Shown one piece after another: positions 24,061-35,500 of a DNA stretch of 64,000 bases (positions are counted from its first letter, which is position 1; each line of letters opens with the position of its first letter). The notes beneath the pieces are model-generated. The model did no database searches, was not told where the DNA came from, and saw only the letters and a program-made list of their open reading frames with translations. This stretch comes from Cheilinus undulatus (taxonomy: Eukaryota; Chordata; Actinopteri; Labriformes; Labridae): the NCBI RefSeq assembly GCF_018320785.1, contig NC_054873.1:22038196-22102195 (forward strand), in the 5' to 3' direction. The position numbers and the translations under genes were made by a program.

Positions 24061-24830
24061 ACTTCTAAATTCTAACTTTCTTTTATAAGTGGCAGAAATA
24101 GGCCTCCATATGAAACTGCTTACCGGGGGAAGTATCAGATAAATTACAGGGATATTTCAGAATTTATTTATTTATTTTTTTTTATTATTTTATTTTTTTT
24201 ATTTTTTTTGCTAATGGAAGACCACATGTCTACGGTGGCTGACTATGCCAAATCAAAATGGCTTGCTGCTGGAAAAGTAATGCGCTAATAATTTTCTCTA
24301 TAAGGTGCACACTTACCCCAACATTGTTTATTTTCTTTCCTGAATGTTTTCTTAAAAATCTTGACTCTTTCAGGTGTCAATGCTAGTGTATGATAGATAG
24401 ATACAAGTGGTAGACTATAATAAATGAATGGAGACTGCTTATGACGACATGATATTTCATTATCATAGCCAAACTAAAATAAATTAAATAACAGATATTA
24501 AAAAAAAAACACTTGTTCCAGATTTTTAAAAATTTATTCATAAGAGCTTCAAAACCCACTCCAGTGAATAAAAAATTCTTTTGGCATTATATTCAAATGT
24601 ACTATTTTCTGCATTTCCATCATTGCCTAAATCTAAATCTGGAGCCCCACATTTTGCTTTTTATTTTCTTTTGTTTAATAAAAAATCCAATTATAAACTT
24701 TAGCACTAAATTCCTACCCTTTATATGTTATAAAACTTAAAGAAAAAACACACTTGACAGTTTTAGCCCCTTTTTAGGAGACAGAAGTGAAAAATATTGT
24801 TCTTCAGCATGTCATATTATGACTGAAGTG

Positions 24831-25105
24831 AGGCTACGTTCACACTGCATGCTTTAATACTTAATTCTTCTCTTAAGCTCACATTTGATTTTTTTGTGTG
24901 GCTTTTCACACTGCAGGCAAATTCCAAAAGATCAGATATGTATCTGATTTATTACCACTTATGAAAGAGGCTGGAATCTGATACAAAAATGTCAGATTCA
25001 ATAAGACTTGTGTGTTTTCTCCCCCCTTTTCAAAAAATCTGAAACCTGTTACATATGACCAAAAAAATCAGATTTGTGAATGTGAGTGAGTGTGAATGTA
25101 GCCTC
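24831..25105. mobile_element. Short non-autonomous hAT-type MITE
   Basis: It begins AGGCTACGTTCACACTGCA and ends with an imperfect inverted match, TGAATGTAGCCT. Internally it carries GATCAGATATG and AAAATCAGATTTGTG words typical of fish MITEs of this look. It is about 275 bp with no coding sequence. No clear TSD could be read. Confidence 0.6.
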
Positions 25106-27369
25106 AGAGAACAATTAGATTTAACACAATGGAGTTGGATATATTTACAGTATCTTTTTTCTTTTTCTAAAATGATTAATAGCATTCAAATGAAAACTGT
25201 TGTATTAAATAAACAGGCCTAACTTCCGGGTACTTTATGACAAAACAAAAGGTTTCAGAGTCATGGGAAAATTAAGCAGTAATCTCTGCTCTGGGATGTG
25301 GGGTTGTATGTTAAATGTTTGAACACACATTCACTTTTAGGGAAGAGGTGCCAAGACTTGTCATAAACTGCAATTTGAATTTTCAGGAATCCAAAGAAGA
25401 CACACTGAAGGCATGCAGAATGAAGGCACAGCAAGCTAACAAAGTCATTATGTTAAAACTTGTAGCAACTCAAGATCAAGCCACTGAGCTGTAGGCATTC
25501 AGTTCTTTTATACTGTGGAACTCAGGGGGTGGGATTATACTCACAGAGAGCCCCATTATATCATCAAGCCTCCCATTTGAACCCATAAATCAGTCAAATC
25601 CAGTTCTCAGTTTTTCCAAAATATATGGTTTGTTTAGAGACCATTTTCTGATTTTGTTGTATGTAAAGCCAAAAAAAAGGTCAGTTTTTGCCATTTGATC
25701 AAAAGTGAAAGTTCAAAGTTTTCTGAGCTGTAGGTTCACAACCAATATGAGTAAAAGATGACTTGTAAGTCCTGGTTCTTATTCTCCACCTCTGACTTGA
25801 TTGGATATTCGATGATATCAGTTGTGTGACTGACAGCCTGTGTGTTGGTTCTGTTACTGAAGGAAGGCCTTGAAAAGCTGCGAGGGTCAGATGTACATAG
25901 CAAGTGTCAGCCTGATGAGCTGTGGCAGAAGAAGCAGACAAACAGAGAGACAGGCCGCACGCTGCTTGAGGATAATCCTGTCTGATGTGCTGAGGACCAA
26001 AAGAGCTGATTTGCAAATTTCTGCACCGCATTGAAACGACCCTGAAATGACACAATGGACAGTAAGCAGGCGACAGACAGGCAGAGAGCTTGGACACTGA
26101 ATGGATGTGACCGCTGAGGTGGATGTGTTGAATGCAAATGAAGCTCCTTATGACCGGCCAGTTTAGGAGACATATGGAAGTACAGACCAACAGTCCAAAA
26201 TCTACTATCATAGATGATGACAATCATTTAACCTCACAGTCCCAGGGTGTATCATTAATAATAAAACATCTCATTCGGTGTGTATGACAGCTTGTTTGCA
26301 TTTCTGGATGCAACCCAACTCTGTCATAATATCTGCTGCTGCCTCCTCGAGGTTAAATAAGGACAAGGAAGGTGTCTGACTAAAAGAGCATATCTGCACC
26401 ATCTGCTGCTGGAGGAGGGAACTGCAACACACTCGAAATAACATATCTTTGTTCACTGAAGGAATAAATAATATTTACCAGTCCTATAATTGGCACCCAT
26501 ATTCTTATAATCAATCACTTAAATTGAACACAGCTGTATGGCTGTTGTTGTGCTGGTCCTGTGTTGACCTGTTTCAGACTGGAGCTTTATTGAAGTTACT
26601 TTTAGATATATCTCAAAATTAAAGTTAAAGGCATTTTTCTCAACTGTTCAAACCTCAGAACCTCATATGAAAAACGAGACAGAACAAAACAAACATGCTT
26701 GAAAAGCATGTCATTACAGAAACCACGGGAGAACATGTATGCATACATTTTATTTTACCTGTATTTTCTGTGATATAAGGGAATTTTCAATTATTTTCAA
26801 CAGAAATTATCTTGTTATCTTTGGAAAACTAGCTTTGGAAAGATGATAAATAAGCAAACTCTTGGTTAAATCAACTGAAATGTACTTGTTATCACAGTAA
26901 AGGTTAGTAGAATAATAAATGTGTGGAAATATGTCCACTTGGGGCTTCCATACATCATAGACTTTTTGTCTTTTTTTATTCCCAGGCATACATTCATGAC
27001 CCCTGTTTGGGTCCTGACCCACCATTTAAGAACCTCTGTTTAAGGCATGCACTGAAATGGTCAGATGTTTTCTTATAAAATATATTAAAGAACCAACATC
27101 AGCATTTTTCTATTAGAGTTTATCTAAGCATTAACCGTTTAAAATCAGTCAGCTCTTTTTTTTTCACTTCAAGACGCAAATCAAATTGTGTTTAACAGGT
27201 TTTAAAGAATCCATATTTGTTTCACTACTCAAAGGGGTGTATATACTTATGTGTCAAATTAAATGATAAAGTAGAGTGCACAGTAAAGTTTTATTTTCTG
27301 ATTTATGCATACCTAGTAAAAATGTTTATCACTTCATGTCATATTTTGTGTTTCATGTTGTACCATATC

Positions 27370-27580
27370 CTCATCAAGTACTGTACTGAATCGCACAGCA
27401 TCGTATCACATCATATCCAACCCTATGGCGTTGCATGGTATGCTATCCTATAACATCGTATCATATTATATGATATTGTATCGCACTGCATTGCAACTAA
27501 AAGCATCTCATATCATATTGTTTGTATTGCATCACATCACATTGCAACATATTGTATTTTATTGCATTGTATTGCATGAA
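27370..27580. repeat. Degenerate pentanucleotide repeat (ATCGTATCA-type)
   Basis: Scrambled GTATC/CATAT/GCATT words without long exact runs, resembling on one strand the larger arrays at 31750-32430 and 62545-63575. Non-coding. Confidence 0.65.
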
Positions 27581-28600
27581 GATGGTTTGTCATGTTGATT
27601 ATACATCATCTCTGAACAGTGCACTAACACTTTCAATGACTGTTAACAGGACAGATCCATGAAATTACTTTACTTTAATTACTTTAGTTATTATTAATAT
27701 TATCATTTGCTCATATTCTGATAGAGAGAGACAAATCATAACAAATGAACAACATATGTTTAAGCCTCTTTTCTTTGGGTAACAAAGTCAGAAAACTACA
27801 GGACTTCCCCAGATGTAAATTCTCAAAAAGACACAGATACCCAACTGCTCATTATTAAAACTCAACACATCTAAATATTTTAACATGTAGACCATGATTT
27901 ATAAACATCAATATATTGCTACAATACATGTTTTCTGTCACAAATCGTGTTTTTATTTGTCGTTCACAGCATAGCCATTCATCAATACATGGTTTAGGTC
28001 TAAAAGACCTTACTAACTATTTATTTGACATTTTCGGGGTTTTAAGGTATGATGTTGGGGCCAGGAACCCTAAAATTAAAAATCCATTTTAAATGCTATA
28101 TAAGTCACTCTTGGCCCTTATTTCCATTTAAACTAGACATTTGAATCACTGAAGGTAGGTTTAGATTTATACCTTGTATTTTATAATGATTTGAGGCCCC
28201 TTGGAGCACAAGGCCCACTTTTGCTTAATGGAAAAACTGCCTATGTGCAACCAAGCACTAAGTGGATCAACACTGGACTTCTTTGTGAGACTGATTATAC
28301 TTCTTTATGCTTGCACTCAGCTGAACTTTCATAGTCAACATTTCTATTTTCACTCTAATTTATCTGACACTTCTCTGTTACTTTTGTGATTCAACATATT
28401 ACAATAGATGGAACTAAGTAGCCTAAATATGAAGATATGAATCACAATGACAACTCAGAGATGTTTCACTCTGAAATCAGACACGATTTGTATAGACAAC
28501 TTTAACTTGTAGCTAAAATGCTTAAGAAGGTCCTTTGATTTGAATAAAACATCACCCTTACGCCGTAATATTGCTATTTTTCACATGTGGTGGCCCACTC

Positions 28601-29532
28601 CTTCCTTCACAGCCACAGCGGTAATTTGAGTGTAGACTGTTTCCATGTGGGCACACAGACTCCTCGGTGGTACTGAGATGAGCTGTTTATTGAGCCTATT
28701 GCACAGCAGTCTGCGCTCCAGGATTTACTGTGCGCCGATTGGCCCACAAACCCTCGAATGATCCGCTCGGAATTTGTACTGAATGAGAGGGGGGAATAGG
28801 TCCGTGAACAATTTTTGGGAAGACGGTGAATCATATAGAGGATGTGGCGTTTGAAATGGATCTGAAGAAAACGGGAATGACTGAAGAGAGCCGGTGTTTA
28901 AAAGTGACTGAATAGCTACAGGGAGAGAGAAGTCCAAATCCCAGGTCTGTAAGTCTGAAATATTTTTCATCCTCGTGTAGGGGGGGTGCCACCCGCTGTC
29001 TGCTACCAGCATTTTGTGTCATAATCGATGGCCAGGCGACAAACGTTAATCGGTTGTCTGTTCGTGGTCGAACCCCTTTTTTAATTTTCAACAGTGCGTT
29101 TAATTCTGAAATCAGCGACTCATTTCCCTCATTCGTTGCTGCATTTTTTTAAAAACAACTGTTCCTGGCACACCTACATGCTACATGCTTCTTCAACAAG
29201 GGTAAAAAACTACCAGAGAATCTGCATATATGATTATTGTTCATCCTAACAAAACGATGTCCACATGTGAAAATCCGGCCTACTTCAGCAGCAGCAGCCT
29301 CCTAGTTGTCGGATTTCATCATCAATTATTAGTGAAGATGTTGCCCTGCTCTTTGTCTTCTTCACCAATCAGCTGGGTGCTTACAGTGAAGAGAGCAACA
29401 GGTTAAAAAGCTCCTCTAAATGCTCCCTCTGTGCACTCTGCAGTAGTCTCACATCCGGGTGTCAGACTTTCTGTCTGTGTCTCATTCACCGTGGGTGCAG
29501 GTGGAGGTTCAAGGCCAGACACTGCACTGAAG
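28601..29532 (+). promoter_or_regulatory. fads2 upstream region with CCAAT box
   Basis: The best single element is CCAATCAGC at 29365-29373, a strong NF-Y site in forward orientation about 160 bases before the fads2 start codon. NF-Y next to a sterol response element is a known feature of fish fads2 promoters; no sterol element could be assigned with confidence. The area is more GC-rich than its surroundings and may include an untranslated first exon, whose ends cannot be placed. No TATA box was assigned. Confidence 0.45.
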
Positions 29533-32500
29533 ATGGGAGGGGGAGGCCAGCTACCAGAGCCAGGAGAGGGCTCGTCTGCTGGAGTTTACACCTGGGAGGA
29601 GGTGCAGTGTCACTGCAGCAGGGATGACCAGTGGCTGGTTATCAACAGGAAGGTTTACAACATCACACAATGGGCCAAAAGACACCCAGGAGGCTTCAGG
29701 GTCATCAGCCACTACGCTGGAGAGGATGCCACGGTAACATATTGGGTTTTTGTTCTAATTTACCCACTTTATGAGCATACACGTATTAGTAATTGATATG
29801 TTCTAGTGTCTGTACATGTTGGCAAAATAGATGTATCATTTCCATCCTATCTGATACCTCTCTCCACCTTGTTTCCATCAAATTTTGTAGTTTTACTTCT
29901 CAGCTTTTGTGTGAAAGCTTAAGTCAAAGCTCTTGGAAGCGATGTAAGCACATTGCCCAACAATAAAACAGGGTTTTACTTAAAAAAAAAACAACAACAA
30001 CAACTTTAAAACTGTCCAAAGAGCCATGTGGTCAAGTTCAATTAAAAAGACAATTTCCATCTGAGCTTCTGAGGTTGTTTTACAGGTGTGAAATTGACAA
30101 GTGATCAAATATTTAATGAATGTCTGTCCCACAAGTGAACACTAATGTTGCTTGTGATAGGGCGGTTCATGTTTATACACTTAGGAGATAATTATGATCC
30201 TAGACAAAGAAAACATTTCATATGTGGGGTTTTTTTGGAAGACAGCAAATCAGCAGTATACTTCTGAGTCCTCTCTACTCTCCAGAGGAAGGATCTTATA
30301 ACATGAACAATGGCATGTGAGACATGAGAGTGAAATAAAAGGCCATCGCCAGGGTTCTCTATTTTAGCTGGAATTTGTCAGCAAGAGTCTACGCAATGGC
30401 AGAAGAGTCAAATATATTTCTCCTGATTGCTTGTTCTGGAAGTTACAAGGCACTGACCATGTGAACATGTGTCTGTTTTTTATGTTGTCCCCCTAAGGAC
30501 AAGCATCTTCCTCTAGTATCTTTGACGCTCTAAACTGTTTAATTGACAAATGAAAGAGGCATTAAAGATCTAAAATATGCAACCATAAGCTTATCTTGAG
30601 GTTTCTCTTTTACACTGGAAAAACTAAGATTCTAGCAAACAAGATATTTTTTACTTCAAGAAACTTTAGTACTCTTTGCTTGCTGCATGCAAATTAGACA
30701 GAATCTTTTGATTTATCACCTTTGAATGAGATGCTAATAGGAACCTGGTGAAAAGCAGATGCCTAAATCTGGAACCAAATCATGGTAGTGTGTTCTTGGG
30801 GTCCCTGCTTTCTACTGCTGAGAGGCAGAAGAGATACAGATTTTTAGACAGATTTACTCAAAATGGAGAAATGTCATGGATTTTGAATGTCCAAAGAAAA
30901 TCAAATTACATTTAGTCTAGTTTTCACCCTCTTGAAAAACGTAATTTTTGTCAGTTTTAGTCATCACAGATCTGTCTTTGGCTAGTCTTAGCCTAGTTTT
31001 TGTCATGGAAAAAAAAAGGCTGTCAGCGAACATTTTTAGTCATAGTTTTGGTTGCCAACATTAACACTGTTAGGGTCCACAAGTAGTTTACCACGTTTAT
31101 CTCATATTTCATTGTACTTTTGAACAAACCTTGGCTAAGCCATGTCAGTGTCTACCTGCAGCCTCAGTGACGTAAAAAATAAGTCCACCACTGCACCTCA
31201 ATGTCTCATTCTAATATAAAAACTCACAGACAGCTCAGTGGACAAGTCAAAAACCATCTGAAAATTTACTTTTTATCTGTCCCCTCATTTCCAAGATCAG
31301 TAACAAGTTTTTTTATGGTTAAGTTCATGTTAAAATCTTAGATCCCGCTCAAACAGGAAGTCGGTTACCCTTAGTGAAAAAATCCAAAATGACACAAAAA
31401 TAACTCTGATTGTAAGATAGTGGTTGTGTTTAATTGCAGTTAACTACCAAAATTATAAGATTAATCATGATTAAAAATTGTAATCTTTTATTAGGCATAG
31501 TTTTTATTAGATGTCTTGTCATTTTTTTTTTTACAAGAAATAAGACGAATACATTTGTACAGATTTGAGTTTTAGCAGTGTTTAATGATAGATATAAAGG
31601 CACAATGTTCATGACATGGGAATAAAGGCAAATAGTGACATGTTTTTTTCAGATTTATATTGTCACATTTGATTGGGAACTTAACTACAACATTACTGCA
31701 ATTGAAACTAACTTAAACTTGATAAAACAAAACTAGGCAAGGAAACTGCAGGGGCCCTCGTGATATGATAAAAGACAATAGAAAATGATAACATATGATA
31801 AAGTATGATAATAAGATTGATACAATATGATATTTAATATGGTACCATACAACATAGAATTACACAAAAAAGATACATTACATGCATTATATGATATAAT
31901 ATGATATTATTTTGATATGACAGAATACAGTATAAGATGAAATAAAACAATATGTTACCAGTACAATACTGAAAAACAGTGCTTCAATTAAGAGTAACTT
32001 CAACTTGATTACACAAAACTAGGCAGGGGAACTGCAGGGCCACACATGATAACATGGTAATATGAAATGACATTACATGATATGCTACGATGCATTATGA
32101 TACAACACCATACAAAACAAAACCATATGAAAAAATATGATACAAAATATATCATATAAAATAAAACCAATGATAGGACACAGTACAGTACTAAATGAAA
32201 CAAAACATTATCATATGATAACATATGATATCATGTAATATGATAAGGTTGATTATAATACAATGTGACATGATTTGGTATCATACTTTACAAAATTTGT
32301 TGAAATTAAACAAAAGGATACAATGTGATTGAAAATATGTGAAAATATGATATTATGTGATGAAATATGATATGAACTAGATACATACTATGTATAATGA
32401 TACAATACATGGCAGTACAATGGCATGAGGTCTTTGTCTGAATCCCCGTTTGTGTGGAGTTATCATGTTTCCTCTGTGCATGCATGGGTTCTTTCCTGGT

Positions 32501-35500
32501 ACACTGGCTTCTTCCTTCAGCCCAAACACATGCTTGTTAACTGGTCACTCTAAGGGCATACTCGCACATGGTACGCTAGGGTTCTCCAGTACGTTAGACC
32601 AGTGTAAGTACACTCTTTCAGGCTTGGACACAGCATGCTTTCCTGGCCCCAGGAAACTATTTGTAACTGAGCATAGCAGTCAGTCTAGGGTGTACCCCAC
32701 CTCTTGTCCAATGACAAGTGAGACTGGCCAGGATAAGCAGTGTAGATATTATGAATGGATACAAGACAGTCTGGTGTGATTGTTTTCATTATATTGGATG
32801 CAATATTAGATAGTATGATACATTACAATAACAGTAGGATTAACATATGATAGGATAATATATCATGATACAGTGCTCCTATAATAGTGGATTCATTAAT
32901 CATTTAATGATTGATCATGACATCTGATAATAAAATGAAGAACACAAAATTGCACTGAAAGCTTAAGTTAGGATTGCGATATCTAATCACTGCAATTCAG
33001 AATCAGTTTCACCTCTAATCATGCTGAATTTCTTAATTTCTTTCTATTTCTGTCTAACATTCTCCCATTGTTTTTTTCTTTTTAATCCTACTTTTAACTT
33101 CTTCTTTGGCCACACACCTTCTGTTCATGGGACCCCGATTCATGTCATATCAGCGAGGATGAGGAGCTATAAATCTGTGTAGGGTGCCTCATTTTCTTAA
33201 AGTATCAGTATTTGGCACCAGTGATTTGATCAAGTGAGTCAGGATGACAGTATACAGTGCTGTCAAGAAATGTTGTGTCATAACGGATATATTTGGCCTG
33301 ACCTCATGCCTTTATTTTTGATACTTAAGTACCTCTTACATGTAATGCTTTTAAGCCCACTTCACTGAAAGTTAAATACAGCACTTTATTTTTATTTTAT
33401 TCCATGGTAGTCCTACTCTTGCTGATCTGACCCTGATGCCACTTTGGACTTCCTGCCTCACTAACAGGATCTCTTCTCTCTGTGCTCCAGGAGGCGTTTT
33501 CTGCTTTTCATCCCGACTTGAAATGTGTGCAGAAGTTTCTGAAACCTCTGATGATTGGAGAGCTGGCAGCGACAGAGCCCAGCCAGGACCGGGACAAAAA
33601 TGTGAGCTCCATGTTACATTCTTTGAGTAAATAAACCTCACATTATTCATGTGGCAGCTTTAGTGACATGTAGAGAAACACCTGAAGTCTGTTTGAGACG
33701 GTCATATGTCTGTTTTCTTATTCATGAGTCTTACGTGGTTGGGATGTGGACAGTCAGGTTTCATTGGCTGTTAAATAACAAATACTGAGAGTACACATAT
33801 TTTTCGTGAATATCTAAAGCTGGCTAATGCCTCCTTCTCTGCTCTCAGGCAGCAATCATACAGGATTTCTGCAGTTTACGCGTACAGGCAGAGAGTGATG
33901 ACCTGTTTCGAGCCCAGCCTCTGTTCTTCTGTCTCCACCTTGGTCACATCCTGCTGCTTGAGGTCCTTGCCTGGCTCATCATCTGGCTCTGGGGTACTGG
34001 CTGGACACTGACACTCCTGTGCTCTGTCTTGCAGGCGATTGCTCAGGTAATGATCGTCTCTAATAAAACTATGAATCAATCTACGTGGTAAAGAAGTTGC
34101 AGTCTCTTGCTTTTAGTCGCAGGCTGGATGGCTGCAGCATGACTTCGGCCACCTGTCCGTTTTCAAGAAGTCAAGCTGGAACCACTTGTTGCAAAAGTTT
34201 CTCATCGGACATGTGAAGGTCATTTGCATTATTTTGTTTGTATATGTTTATCTTCTGAAAGTGCTTTCAGGCTTAAAAGACTCTTTTCTTAGGGAGCATC
34301 TGCAAACTGGTGGAACCATCGGCATTTCCAGCATCATGCCAAACCAAATATCTTCAGTAAGGACCCTGATGTGAACATGCTGCATGTGTTTGTAGTCGGA
34401 GCGACTCAGCCGGTGGAGGCAAGTACACACAGAAAATTTAACAGATAGTTCAATCACTCTCTATACTAATATCATGTTTCTTTCTGCTCCAGTACGGCGT
34501 AAAGAAGATCAAATACATGCCCTATCATCACCAACACCAGTACTTCCTCCTCAGTATGTTTCATCCATTAATTTCAAGGAGAATCCGAGGAAACAGTGCA
34601 GGAATTATAATTTTGTTGTCTTCTTTCAGTTGGCCCACCACTCCTCATTCCAGTTTACTTCCACATTCAGGTCATTCGTACAATGATTACTCGCCATGAC
34701 TGGGGGGTAAGAAGCTGTTATTTGATTTTCTGTTTGATTTAAAGATCTTTCAGTCACAATTTTTTTTAGATAAATAAAGAAATGAAGAGCAGGCATTTTA
34801 ATAAAGAAAAGACAATGTATATTAAATGGAAATATGAGAAAGCTTTTTTATTAAACAGAACGACTGAAAAATAAATGATATTAACCCTTGTCTTTGTGAA
34901 GGATCTGGCTTGGTCAATGTCTTTTTACCTTCGCTACCTGTGCTGTTATACTCCTCTGTATGGGCTCTTCGGCTCTGTGGCGCTCATCAGCTTTGTCAGG
35001 TAATGAGATAAGGTAGTATTAAGTCAAAACTGTTCTTGAAAAAAAAAAGTTATGCATCTCTGCTCAATTTAGAAATTCATCTGAGGGCAGCATCGTTGAA
35101 GGCAGGGGCGTAGCTAGAGATTTTAGTCCCCCAGAAAGAATATCACACAGGGCCCACGCTCAACCAACTAGATAAGCAACAAATGTTGTGTAATTTTTAT
35201 AAATATGTATGCATTTTAATGTATTTTTGAACCATAATTTTGCCATTTATGAGCAATATTTTTACCATGGTTAAACTGAATTTACTTCCACTATTTCACA
35301 GCACTGGACTATACCATTTGGCCATTTTTAAGGGAGGAGCAGAGCCCCCCAAGTATTTTATTTTACTCTGTTTGACACAAATTTCAGTCTGTGGACCGAT
35401 TCATTCATTCGCTTTTTATTCGATAATGACACTAATTACTAAGAAATAAATAAATAAAAACACTCTTTTTGTTGCAGGCTTCTCAAGGGCCCGGGTAATC

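Larger units (their letters stand above)
29734..33490 (+). other. fads2 intron 1 (3.76 kb)
   Basis: The first intron is the largest of the gene. It holds a partly duplicated pentanucleotide repeat at 31680-32430 and a decayed fish interspersed repeat at 32440-32770. The segment 29734-31670 contains nothing recognisable apart from a short A-rich run near 29980. Confidence 0.8.

Noticed and set aside
25699-26223. Minus-strand open frame of 174 codons
   Set aside because: No recognisable domain, no second overlapping support, poor start context and no splice partners; chance frame in intergenic DNA.
28607-29091. Cluster of minus-strand frames upstream of fads2
   Set aside because: No family features; more likely the GC-richer promoter or untranslated region of fads2.
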